In this document: positions 44,964 to 53,403 of the stretch, piece after piece
How positions within the stretch are numbered: position 1 is the stretch's first letter
Layout: every line of letters begins with the position of its first letter
NCBI RefSeq assembly: GCF_014925385.1
Contig: NZ_JACSDK010000010.1
Coordinates: forward strand, 372,001-436,000
Direction: 5' to 3'
Source of the DNA: Pelagibius marinus
GTDB lineage: Bacteria; Pseudomonadota; Alphaproteobacteria; Kiloniellales; Kiloniellaceae
DNA length: 64,000 nt
Position numbers and translations under genes: made by a program
Notes under the pieces: generated by a model
What the model saw: the letters and a program-made list of their open reading frames with translations, nothing else
Told to the model about the DNA's origin: nothing
The model's database searches: none

Positions 44964-45848
44964 TGGCGGGGACTTAGGCACGAATCTGGGTCCGTCACCT
45001 CATCCGTATCCCCAACGCCAAAGGACACCCAGCGCCGCCGGGGGTCTTTAGGTGTGGCGGAGGGGGTGGGATTACCTCTTTCCAGAAGAATCAATAACTT
45101 ACATTGGCTAACCTGCTAAATTCCAGCTATTGATCTCAATTGGCTTTTCGGAGATTTGGCTAACCGATCTTCGATGACAGTTCACCCGGTCTTGGCATGG
45201 CCAGAGCGGCGTAGGCGTCGAGCTCGGCAGTGATGCTGGTGGTAGCTTCATCGTAGATGTTGCGATGAGCCTTCATGTAGGGGCTTTCATTGATGGCAGC
45301 GACAGCGCATGTGTAGACCGTTTGGCCCGAATGCCTGAACCGTAATTTGCCCTGCTTTTCATAATCCGGTCGGCAAAGCAGGTGCTCCCTAGAAAAGCCT
45401 CCACCGCGCCTTGCAGCGGGGCCGATCTGAATGACGCCCTCTCAGATTTCGCTCCCGGGCCCGCTACAGCTCTGTACAGTTCCGTGGAAGCGACAATTGC
45501 GAGTTGATGCACCGAGTGCCAAGCAATCGACGCGCCCGCTACCCATTCAATTGCAAAAATCTGCTGCGAAACGGGTACCCTCAAATGACGCCACGGCAGA
45601 CGGGGTTAACCGGCCGCTCACGATGAACTGACCAAGGCCGAGGATTTACAGGGCGCTTGGGCGGTCTCTATGGCGACGTTCGAAAGCATCGGCGTTCGTG
45701 GCGCCGAGTGCATTAAGCTGCAAGAGTATTGCCGCTGGCAACGGAACTAGGCGCCCGGGGTACGGCTTGGGTTCTACTGTCTATTAGGGGGAAAAGATGA
45801 GTACCGGAGAATGGCTGGGGTGGAGCCCAGCCTTGACGAGCTCTAGGC
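44964..45848. other. Long stretch without a confident gene, left edge of the mobile island
   Basis: Roughly 885 bases with only short frames on either strand, none with recognisable domains. A minus-strand frame around 45165-45280 reads NIYDEATTSITAELDAYAALAMPRPGELSSK and stops, which could be the tail of a degraded gene. Composition falls in GC here, and this appears to be where conserved chromosome gives way to the island. Confidence 0.4.
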
Positions 45849-47213
45849 TTACGCGTCATCAGCGACAGGAAAGATTACGACATCTCCATACGTCGACTCG
45901 ATAGCCGCCCGGCACTTCTCTTTGAATGCTTCATCCTTGGGATTATCTAGAGCATGCACGATCACGTCGTACAGATCTCTGGACCTTACCAATGCAGTAC
46001 CGAGCCGCTGGGCGTTGACTAGACATTTTTTTGTGAATTCGTTTTCGCGTTTCCCTGGCTCAACCAGCCGGTATCCGTTGCCGAATAGGACCCCTTTTGC
46101 AGGAGTATCTACGTCTTCTCGGGCGAAGTCCTCATTGATATTGGATTCGAGCTGGCGAAACTTGGTGATATCAATTGCCGAATTGTCCTTACCCTCCGAT
46201 TCGCCGATCATTCTAATGCCGCTCGGCCCAACAATAACGTGATCTATCTCGATATCCCCATTCCTATAATTTTCGACTTTGTAACCGAGCAGCTCCAGGC
46301 TTCTTTCGATCGCGTCTTCCAAGGTTTTCCCATTCTCGTACAGCAATGCCTCATACTTTCGAAGCCTAGCCTTTTCGGATATTTTCTCTTCTTTGGTTTC
46401 CTCTAGGGCCGATATCTCTCTTTCGATTTTGGCTATTGCGCGATCGATCTTTGCGACACCTGCGGGCTGTCGTATCGACTCAATCCATCCCGGCGTTGGG
46501 GTTCCCCCAAGCTCCGCCCTTAGAGCTTTGTCAATTGCAACGAGCTGTCCGATGAACCGCTTTGATATCTGGATGGCTTCGGCGGTCCACACTTCACCTT
46601 CTTCGCCTTCTTCAGTCATCTCGGATAAATCGAAATGGGGTAGGAGTACTAAGTGCCCAGAAAGACCTTTGATGCGCACGACCCCACCAAGAACTCCGCT
46701 TCCATCGTTAGTCGAAAACAACGTCTGGGTCAGCGCTGAATTGATGATGACCTTATACTCCGCAATATCCTTGATTGCTGCGTGGAGCTCACGGTAGTGA
46801 GCCTGCGTGACCTTGAATCGGCGACCTTTGGCATTCCTTAGGTCGAGGCGAATGGGTAGTGCATCATAATTGTTCACCTCCTGCGTACTATAATCGCGGT
46901 AACCTTTCCTTAGCGTCGTGGAGCTGACTGCGATGCTATCGCTCTCTGAACTGCTCATGAGCACAAAGACAGTCTTCCCAGACTGCAAGGCGTCCCTGAT
47001 TTCGTTCCGCCAATGCGCCATAGCCTTGGCGAGCAGGGAACCGCCCTCGATCGATACACATGATCCTCCGCCACTAAAATCAATCCTCGATAGGTAAGGA
47101 AACTCGGGATTAAAAACTGCGATATCGTAGTCACGCAGCGACGAATCAGAGAGATACTCGATGTAGTTATCGATACTAGGTAGCTCGAAATTGACAGTGC
47201 TGATAATTTTCAT
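45849..47213 (-). CDS. Hypothetical protein with coiled coil and PD-(D/E)xK-like nuclease domain
   Basis: A 454-residue protein I do not recognise as a named family. Residues 1-250 are alpha/beta with no clear motif. Residues 255-300 are a charged coiled coil (IAKIEREISALEETKEEKISEKARLRKYE). Residues 305-375 look like a restriction-endonuclease fold: GYKVENYRNGDIEIDHVIVG followed by MIGESEGKD, where Asp and ExxGK-type residues would bind metal. The ATG at 47213 has AAGG at good spacing, better than 47237. Its low GC and place beside mobilisation and defence genes support a role in phage or plasmid defence, but this is inference. Confidence 0.68.
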   Translation of the reverse strand: MKIISTVNFELPSIDNYIEYLSDSSLRDYDIAVFNPEFPYLSRIDFSGGGSCVSIEGGSLLAKAMAHWRNEIRDALQSGKTVFVLMSSSESDSIAVSSTTLRKGYRDYSTQEVNNYDALPIRLDLRNAKGRRFKVTQAHYRELHAAIKDIAEYKVIINSALTQTLFSTNDGSGVLGGVVRIKGLSGHLVLLPHFDLSEMTEEGEEGEVWTAEAIQISKRFIGQLVAIDKALRAELGGTPTPGWIESIRQPAGVAKIDRAIAKIEREISALEETKEEKISEKARLRKYEALLYENGKTLEDAIERSLELLGYKVENYRNGDIEIDHVIVGPSGIRMIGESEGKDNSAIDITKFRQLESNINEDFAREDVDTPAKGVLFGNGYRLVEPGKRENEFTKKCLVNAQRLGTALVRSRDLYDVIVHALDNPKDEAFKEKCRAAIESTYGDVVIFPVADDA

Positions 47214-47407
47214 TTGCCGTACCTTGTCAGAAAACACTTAAGACGAGGATGTGTGACCGTCCGGCGGAGGTTCATTGGCGCGCAGTCGCTGGTCCCGGTT
47301 GCGCTGCGGTCGCAGCTTAATGCCACGGCATGAGTTCGTCGAGACGGGTGATTTTGTGGCCGGCGGGAGCGCCCGCTTTCCGGGTGACAAGCTCTGTCGC
47401 GAATTCC

Positions 47408-47632
47408 GTGCAGGGTACTCGCCCGGGAAAGGTTCCCGATATCGATATATGGCGATCAGCGCGTGTGATGATGAAGCGCTTTGGCAATAAGGCCGCCAAG
47501 GAACCCGACGAGCGGGCGAACTGCCTCTTTGAGAAGGGCGAGCCGGACGGCGCGGTGGTGTGGTGTCGGATCCGCGATGTGATCATCCAGTCGGACGCGA
47601 CCGGCCAACTGAACGGGGAGGAGCAACGCTGA
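47408..47632 (+). CDS. Small alphaproteobacterial protein of the DIWR-motif type
   Basis: A product of about 74 residues whose body reads DIDIWRSARVMMKRFG, followed by DERANCLFEKGEPDGAVVWCRI. This is the pattern of small proteins very common in alphaproteobacteria, often near mobile elements. The start is uncertain (GTG 47408 is a guess; ATG 47330 gives a longer product). The ending CTGA overlaps a second small frame. Function unknown. Confidence 0.45.
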   Translation: MQGTRPGKVPDIDIWRSARVMMKRFGNKAAKEPDERANCLFEKGEPDGAVVWCRIRDVIIQSDATGQLNGEEQR

Positions 47633-47955
47633 AGGGCGCAAAAGGATGGAACAGTTTCTGGGATGTCGCGACACCAGAGCAGGCGGCGCGCGGACTGGTA
47701 GCAAGTTATGGCGTGAGTGCCGCCGACGCAGCGGCTTCCTGTGCTGAAGTAGCTCACCTAGATGATGGGGACGAGGATTTCCGCTTCTGGGCGGCAGGGG
47801 TAAGTCTGCCGGGCTCTTCGGGCAATAGGGGGGCGGAGTTGGCAACAGCCCGCCTCGAGGCGCCGGACGTTGCTCTCTGTATATTCACCCAAAAAAGTTC
47901 TCTTGTGACATGGCCGCCGCAAAAGAATGCGGGTCGCGTCAGCGGTCGATGTTAG
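47629..47955 (+). CDS. Small protein, second of a pair, uncertain start
   Basis: The frame reads WDVATPEQAARGLVASYG, then GDEDFRFWAAGV, which resembles another widespread small alphaproteobacterial helical protein. No ATG lies before the conserved part; CTG 47629, preceded by GGGGAGGAGC and overlapping the previous stop, is the best candidate. The last 40 residues overlap the 3' end of the relaxase gene and may not be real, so the gene could be degraded. Confidence 0.35.
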   Translation: MKGAKGWNSFWDVATPEQAARGLVASYGVSAADAAASCAEVAHLDDGDEDFRFWAAGVSLPGSSGNRGAELATARLEAPDVALCIFTQKSSLVTWPPQKNAGRVSGRC

Positions 47956-49582
47956 CTCCTCGGCCGCGGCGACGTCCACGCGGCTGAGGACGCCGCTTCC
48001 GGGCCTCCTCGATGGGTTTCTGAATCTGCGCGGCCTTGGTCCGGTCGTGAGCCCCGCCGCGCGCAAGAATGCGGATCTCCTCAGCAAGGGCTTTTTTCGC
48101 CGGGTCCCGCTCGATCTGGCCGGCAAAGTCGTTCAGGTGGCGAGCTGCCGCCTCGGCGTCTCGCCTGGCGGTCTCCTGGTTTCGTGCCTGGAGCCGCCGC
48201 CGGCGCAGCTCGTCGGCTTGCCCGGCGCTGCGGGCCAGTTCGGCCGAATTCACCCGGTCGGCCGGTGGTAAAGCCTGCAGGGCGGCGTTCATGACCCGGC
48301 CGGAAAAGGGAGCCCCCGGATTTCCAGTCGACTGCCCGAAGGCCTCCGGGTGATGGTTGATGGCCCAGGTCGCCAGGCGGGGCGCTTCGCGGTACATGGC
48401 CGCGAAAGAGTCGCGGGCTGCCTTGGGATCGGCGTGGGTGAGGCTGAACCGCTCATCGAGGCGCCGCAGAGCGGGATTCTCAAAAAGGGCAGGGGACCTG
48501 GAAGGAGCCGCGGTCGATTTCGAGCCTCTGAGAGCCCTTGTCATGCGCGAGAAAAGCCCCGGGCGTCCGCTTGGTCGCGCTTCTCTCAGGGCTTGTGTGG
48601 GCCGCAGGCGGCGGGCTTCGTAGTCCAGGCCGTGACGGGCGTACCAGTTCGGTGCCTTGGCCTCGAAGATCGAGCCCTGGCGGGTCTGGGCCCGCCAGAG
48701 CTTCCCTCTGGTCTGGTTCTCCCGTAGCGGCGCCCGGCCCTTGGCAATCTCCTTGCGGGTGCGCGCGCGATCGAGACGGCGGGTCGCGATCACATCGAGG
48801 CCTTGGGATCGTGCTTCGGCAGTGAGGACCTGGCGCAGGACATCCAGATCGGCCGGGTTCAGGCGGAGCTGGCGCCGGCTTTTCCCCCGGCCGCCAAACC
48901 CCTCATCTCGGGCCTTCACGAGGATATGGGCGTGAGGCCGGCTGGAGTGGTCGCTGTGGATCGCAAAGACGTAGCGATGCCCCTTCGCACCTAAGGTAGC
49001 GGCCAGGCCGGCCCTGACGGCGTCTTGGAGCTTCCGGGCATCGGCCTTGCGGTCGGCCGGGACGGAAAAGATCAGGTGTACCGACTGGCGGCGCTTTAGC
49101 GCCTGGTCGGCCCGCATTTCGGCGCGGTCCTCGGGGGAGGCCTGCTCCCAGGCCTTCGAGCGGTTCGCCGCCGCCGGCTCCAACTCCCAGCTCGCCAGCT
49201 CGGCCGCGATGGCCTCCTTGCCCTCGATACGCTCGCCGTTCTCGTTCTCGATCGACAGCATTTGAGATGGATTGTCGGCATCCCGAGTCCTGGTGACATA
49301 GAACGCCTGGTTCCTGGCGCTGTGCTGGGACTTGCTCCAGCCGATCACTTTCAGGACGCTCTCGCGGCTCCTGGAGGCTCTTGGGCTCGTCGTGCCGCCG
49401 GCGCCCTGAGGGCTCCTGGAGCGCCCTGGGGCGATCACACGGCTACCGGAAGCCGCCCGGGTCTCCAGGGACAGCAGGCGGGCTGTACGGGCCTCTACGG
49501 CCTTGGCGTGCTGGGCCTCGTTGACGGCGCGGCCGCGCTTTTCGAAGTCGAAGTCTTCATCACGCTCGGAGAAAGACGGCAT
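47939..49582 (-). CDS. Relaxase/mobilisation nuclease (MobA/VirD2-like)
   Basis: A 547-residue DNA-strand transferase that nicks at an origin of transfer. The histidine metal cluster is visible as AIHSDHSSRPHAHILVKA, and a candidate catalytic tyrosine lies in NQAFYVTRT earlier in the protein. The C-terminal half is long, basic and Arg/Ala-rich. It lies 4 bp after a MobC-like gene in the same direction. No coupling protein or mating-pair genes are in view, so the element is mobilisable rather than self-transmissible. The ATG at 49582 lacks a strong ribosome site, consistent with coupling to the upstream gene. Confidence 0.85.
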   Translation of the reverse strand: MPSFSERDEDFDFEKRGRAVNEAQHAKAVEARTARLLSLETRAASGSRVIAPGRSRSPQGAGGTTSPRASRSRESVLKVIGWSKSQHSARNQAFYVTRTRDADNPSQMLSIENENGERIEGKEAIAAELASWELEPAAANRSKAWEQASPEDRAEMRADQALKRRQSVHLIFSVPADRKADARKLQDAVRAGLAATLGAKGHRYVFAIHSDHSSRPHAHILVKARDEGFGGRGKSRRQLRLNPADLDVLRQVLTAEARSQGLDVIATRRLDRARTRKEIAKGRAPLRENQTRGKLWRAQTRQGSIFEAKAPNWYARHGLDYEARRLRPTQALREARPSGRPGLFSRMTRALRGSKSTAAPSRSPALFENPALRRLDERFSLTHADPKAARDSFAAMYREAPRLATWAINHHPEAFGQSTGNPGAPFSGRVMNAALQALPPADRVNSAELARSAGQADELRRRRLQARNQETARRDAEAAARHLNDFAGQIERDPAKKALAEEIRILARGGAHDRTKAAQIQKPIEEARKRRPQPRGRRRGRGANIDR

Positions 49583-49586
49583 TTGT

Positions 49587-49934
49587 CTAAATCTTCGTTT
49601 GGAGCCAGGCGCGGATCTGGCCCAGTGCGCCATCCAGGTCAGTCTTGACCTCGCCGAAATGCTCATCGAAAGGCGGGCGCCGGCTGGATCCTCCGTTGAA
49701 GGCCTGCAGCTCACGGAGGAGGGTGTTGAGGTTAATACCGGCGCGGCGCAGCTGTTCGCGGAGCTGGTCGAGCGCGTCGATCTCCTCGCGCGTCAAAAAA
49801 GGCTGCCTGGTCATCGCGGCATTGGTCGCCGCCACGACGAATCCGGAAATGGTCAGTCGCTCCCGGTCGGCGGCCTCCTTTAAGCGGGCCTTCTGCTCGG
49901 GCGACAAGCGGACTTCGATTTTCGATCTCGGCAC
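49587..49934 (-). CDS. MobC-like relaxosome accessory protein
   Basis: A 115-residue protein with an N-terminal ribbon-helix-helix (PRSKIEVRLSPEQKARLKEAA, ISGFVVAATNAAM) and a MobC-type helix (LDQLREQLRRAGINLNTLLREL). It would bind the transfer origin and help the relaxase. The start is GTG 49934, chosen because AAGGAGGCGC precedes it; the frame upstream to 50288 is open only because it reads through the repeat array. The probable origin of transfer is the 49.9-50.3 kb region just upstream. Confidence 0.82.
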   Translation of the reverse strand: MPRSKIEVRLSPEQKARLKEAADRERLTISGFVVAATNAAMTRQPFLTREEIDALDQLREQLRRAGINLNTLLRELQAFNGGSSRRPPFDEHFGEVKTDLDGALGQIRAWLQTKI

Positions 49935-50155
49935 GCGCGCCTCCTTCCTGGTTCGCCTCAGCACCGGCCCTGCAGGGGCCGGTAAGCTACCCGCCTGGCG
50001 CCGCTTCCTGCGTCGATCTTGGCGGGTCTGGCCGGCCGCTTCAGCGGGCAGCCGGCCTGGCGTTTTGTCATGACAAAATGCGTATCCTGCCCCACATGTT
50101 GATTGTTGTTGGTCATGGAATAACAAGGACTTAACGGGGGCCATCTCGGGAAATT

Positions 50156-50282
50156 CGATGGCACTTGCCTTATCACGGTCCGAAATTCGATGGCACCCCC
50201 TCCGAAACTCGATGGCACCCCCCTGAAAACCCGATGGCACTACGGATTTACTCGATGGCACCGCCCGGAAACCCGATGGCAC
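50156..50282. repeat. Six iteron-like repeats with about 21-22 bp phasing
   Basis: The nonamer CGATGGCAC occurs at 50156, 50188, 50210, 50232, 50253 and 50274. Five copies are spaced 21-22 bp, two helical turns, and most are preceded by GAAAYY. This is the layout of plasmid replication iterons or a multi-site protein-binding array. It lies 222 bp upstream of the mobC start and could be an origin of replication, part of the transfer origin, or an operator. No replication initiator gene is visible nearby. Confidence 0.8.
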
Positions 50283-50614
50283 GTCCAAGAGGGGAGGTCG
50301 GCGCCAGAGTCAGAAAAAATGGAATGCGGACGCCCTTCGGGCCCACCCTGTCTCTAGCGGGCTGCCCTTCGTTGGTCCGTCTCGAAGCTGGCCGGCGGGA
50401 AGATCGAATGCCAGGCAAGGCGGAGGCGCGTCCGACACACAGGATGTGATGGGCGTGCCTTTGCCGTAGAATACCTTTGCATGCTCCGAGTCTCGGGCTC
50501 GGCCTGACGGCCAGGCGCGCTTGCTGTCTTTGACCTCTTCCCCCATCTCCACCGGCTGTATACAATCGAAGGTCGAAATTGGCTCCTCCCGATAACCCGG
50601 CCCCCCTCCCGAAG

Positions 50615-51529
50615 ATGAAGTTCAGCCTGGATCACCTGCCGCCGAAGAAGCAGCGCGAACTGGAGCGGGTGCTGGAGATCCTCCATGAGGAGTTCGAGGA
50701 CGCCCTCAAGGGCTCCAGCGCCGACTGGAAGAAGCGCGGGCGCATCCTCAAGGTCATTCTCTTCGGGTCCTATGCCCGGGGCTCCTGGGTGGACGAGCCG
50801 CACACCACCAAGGGCTACCGCTCAGACTTCGATCTGCTGATCATCGTCAACAACAAGAAGCTGGCCGAGTTCGAGCCCTACTGGAACAAGGCCAGCGACC
50901 GCTTCATGCACGACCGGGGCATCAAGACGCCGGTCAGCTTCATCGTGCACAGCCGGCGGGAAGTGAATGAGGCCATCCGCAGGGGCCAGTATTTCTTCAC
51001 GGACATCCGCAAGGAGGGCATCGTCCTCTACGAGCTGGATGACGAGCCGCTTGCCGAGCCTCGGCCCCGTTCGCCGAAGGAGGCGTACGAGGCGGCCAAG
51101 GAGCACTGCGAGGAGCGCTTTCTTCTCGCTGAAGAGTTCCTTGTTGGCGTCGAGACATACCTAGAAAGAGGGAGCAATAAGCTCGCCGCTTTCATGATGC
51201 ACCAAGCGGTCGAGAATGCTTATTCGTGCTTACTACTGACGCTGACCAACTACACGCCGCCAGCGCACAACATCAAATTCCTGCGCTCTCTGGCGGAGGA
51301 CCAGGATCGGAGCCTGGTCGAGGCCTGGCCGCGCGAGCAGGCGACCCACCGCGCGTGGTTCAACACTCTGGTCGAAGCCTACGTCAAAGCGCGCTATTCC
51401 AAGCACTATCAGATCGATCGAGAGGCGCTGCTCTGGCTTGGTGAGTGCACCCAGCGCCTCCACAAGCTGGTCAAGGTCGCCTGCGAGAAGCACCTCGCTA
51501 AGCTCGCCGGAAATGCGGGCAAGGACTAG
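50615..51529 (+). CDS. Nucleotidyltransferase-HEPN fusion protein
   Basis: A 304-residue protein joining an N-terminal minimal nucleotidyltransferase (FGSYARGSW at 50-58, then SDFDLLII with Asp71 and Asp73) to a C-terminal HEPN helical domain (about 155-300). In the HEPN part, MHQAVENAYSCLLL and ARYSKHY are visible; the RNase-type RxxxxxH motif is not clear, so toxicity is doubtful. MNT and HEPN are usually encoded as two genes forming a toxin-antitoxin pair; here they are one chain. The ATG at 50615 is preferred to TTG 50579. It is the first gene of the plus-strand defence run. Confidence 0.8.
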   Translation: MKFSLDHLPPKKQRELERVLEILHEEFEDALKGSSADWKKRGRILKVILFGSYARGSWVDEPHTTKGYRSDFDLLIIVNNKKLAEFEPYWNKASDRFMHDRGIKTPVSFIVHSRREVNEAIRRGQYFFTDIRKEGIVLYELDDEPLAEPRPRSPKEAYEAAKEHCEERFLLAEEFLVGVETYLERGSNKLAAFMMHQAVENAYSCLLLTLTNYTPPAHNIKFLRSLAEDQDRSLVEAWPREQATHRAWFNTLVEAYVKARYSKHYQIDREALLWLGECTQRLHKLVKVACEKHLAKLAGNAGKD

Positions 51530-51570
51530 GGGATCCAAAGACAATGGAAAACCGAAGGAGGGTATTTGCA

Positions 51571-51816
51571 ATGCCTAGGCTACCAAAGTTCACACTTTCT
51601 CGGGACAAGAACAACAATGACTGGGTTTTGAAGGCAGATGGCTCCGGCAGATCCGTGCGCCGCTTCGAAACCAAGGCTGAAGCAACCGCAGGCGGTGTCC
51701 TTCAAAACGCGGTTGGCGGCGCCGGCGGCTCTGTGAAAATCAAGAAGTCAAACGGTCGAATTCAGGAAGAGAGAACCTATCCGCGGAGCAAAGATCCTAA
51801 AAGATCGCCCGGCTAA
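51571..51816 (+). CDS. DUF2188 family protein
   Basis: An 81-residue protein. The family pattern is clear: W.LKADGSGRSVRRFETKAEAT and near the end NGRIQEERTYPRSKDPKRSPG. The ATG at 51571 is placed 8 bp after AAGGAGGG, better than 51544. DUF2188 proteins are small, widespread, often on mobile DNA and of unknown function. It lies 41 bp after the MNT-HEPN gene. Confidence 0.85.
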   Translation: MPRLPKFTLSRDKNNNDWVLKADGSGRSVRRFETKAEATAGGVLQNAVGGAGGSVKIKKSNGRIQEERTYPRSKDPKRSPG

Positions 51817-52156
51817 TTGAGTGTCCTGATGCCGGGTCGAATCCCTGCTCCAACTTCGCCACGATTTGTGCGGTGATCCGCATAGCTGCCGTTCTACTTC
51901 CATGGCCATTAGAGCTTTTGCTGCTAGAGGAATTCGGAAGATGTCGGCAGGAAAACGATCGCCTGGATAATAAACTCGCCATCCGTGTCGCGCTGCCAGT
52001 AATCGACCTCAGAAACAACGCGTACACGCAAAGCAGGCGTAGATCGATGGCCGGTCATGCTCCAGAATAGCGGGCGGCCAGCGCCGCTGACAGTAACGAT
52101 GAGCGCTATGATATCGTCAATGCAGGCAAGCATGCCCGTAAAAAAATGCAATTGGT
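51817..52156. other. Intergenic stretch with a tRNA-3'-end-like fragment
   Basis: About 340 bases without a gene. Bases 51832-51849 read GCCGGGTCGAATCCCTGC, similar to the T-arm of a tRNA (one T short in the loop) and followed by TCC-AACTT-CGCCA. It could be a vestige of a tRNA-targeted attachment site, but no complete tRNA folds here. Confidence 0.3.
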
Positions 52157-53182
52157 ATGAGAATGAGCAATTCAAAGCGAAAAGGGGACTTTCTCGAAAA
52201 GCTGGTTCGAGATCTGCATCAGATAGTTGGCGACCAGGTTGAACACGATGTGCGCCTGCCTGTTACTGACGGCTCGGGCCGGACAAGGCAAATCGATGTG
52301 CTGCTTACCGTGGCGGGTGAGGAGTTCGGCGATTGCCCGGTCCAGTTCCCCATCGAATGTAAGAACTATGGCGAAAGGGTCGGTATCAAGGACATCGATT
52401 CCTTTATAGGCGTACTGCACGATGTCGGCATACCGGTGCAATTCGGAATTTACGTCGCAGCGTCGGGTTATACGGCCGACGCGCTGCTTCGGGCAAAGAC
52501 AGCTGGCATCAAGTTGCTGACTGCCGAAGGTCTATCCGAGGACCGGCTGGCGGTGGAAATTCAGCAGGTGCTTCACGGAGTAGTGTTCTGGGTGGCAACC
52601 TGGATGGCGACGAGCATGTTTTCGGACCTCCCGATTGGCTCGGCGCCTGATGGGGCGATCTGCGTAAAAGCCCCGCGCGGTGCAAAAGACCCAATTACCG
52701 CAACATGGCATGTGATCTGGTGTCTTTGGCTGGCCGGCAAAATTCCCTGCGAGTTTGGCGAGCATACGGTTTTCGTCACGCTGGAGTCGGGCGAATGCGC
52801 CATCGGGGATGTGCAAGTTAGTGCCTATGTAGCGAACCTGCCCGGGCAAGTCGGCACGGCCGGTTTGGCGCGGGCAGAGACCGGCAAGAAAGAGAGGCTG
52901 CACATTCAGGCCCAGGCAGAAATTCCATCAGAAGGCATAGCCCTGCGCCAGTACGCCGACCGGGAAGAAATGGATAAAGGACTTTCCGGGATAGGTCTCC
53001 GTTTGGATATCCGCACGCCGCGCATCGTCACGGAAAGAATGTACTGGCCGCCGACCCATGAAACGGCAAAACGGGTTCGGGCTATTTTACAAACGGGTGG
53101 GGCCGCAACCTTTGACGACATTGAGGGACGGAATCTGCTGCGGTCGTGGGCCTTTAGCCTATCGGGAACGGCCGAAACCTGA
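52157..53182 (+). CDS. Mrr-like restriction endonuclease-fold protein
   Basis: A 341-residue protein with an N-terminal PD-(D/E)xK nuclease domain: KGDFLEKLVRDL helix, Asp47 in RQIDVLL and Glu67-Cys-Lys69 in FPIECKNYG, then the KDIDSFIGVL helix and the end AGIKLLTAEGL. Residues 140-341 are an uncharacterised domain. Such nucleases cleave modified or foreign DNA; alone it could be a type IV-like restriction enzyme. The start could also be the second ATG (52163). It is a separate unit, 340 bp from the DUF2188 gene. Confidence 0.75.
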   Translation: MRMSNSKRKGDFLEKLVRDLHQIVGDQVEHDVRLPVTDGSGRTRQIDVLLTVAGEEFGDCPVQFPIECKNYGERVGIKDIDSFIGVLHDVGIPVQFGIYVAASGYTADALLRAKTAGIKLLTAEGLSEDRLAVEIQQVLHGVVFWVATWMATSMFSDLPIGSAPDGAICVKAPRGAKDPITATWHVIWCLWLAGKIPCEFGEHTVFVTLESGECAIGDVQVSAYVANLPGQVGTAGLARAETGKKERLHIQAQAEIPSEGIALRQYADREEMDKGLSGIGLRLDIRTPRIVTERMYWPPTHETAKRVRAILQTGGAATFDDIEGRNLLRSWAFSLSGTAET

Positions 53183-53403
53183 CCTTTCTGAATTGGTATC
53201 CTCTCATAGAATCTTCTAAGGCTACTCGGAGCTGCCTAAGCTCCAGGGCGTGCCCGTCCTTGCGCTGTGGGGATTCCGCAATAGCGCCGCCCCAATCTAG
53301 TGGAGCCATCGGGGGAAATCCAAATGGCCAATTCCTCTCGTTTTGTCCTCCCTTATGGCTATGCAATCCCATACACTCAGGAAGGTGAAGAGGAGAGAAG
53401 TCG

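Noticed and set aside
47317-47380. Remnant of an IS66-type transposase C-terminus (minus strand reading ITRLDELMPWH)
   Set aside because: The ending resembles IS66 TnpC proteins, but only about 15 residues match and no inverted repeats or further transposase sequence are visible.
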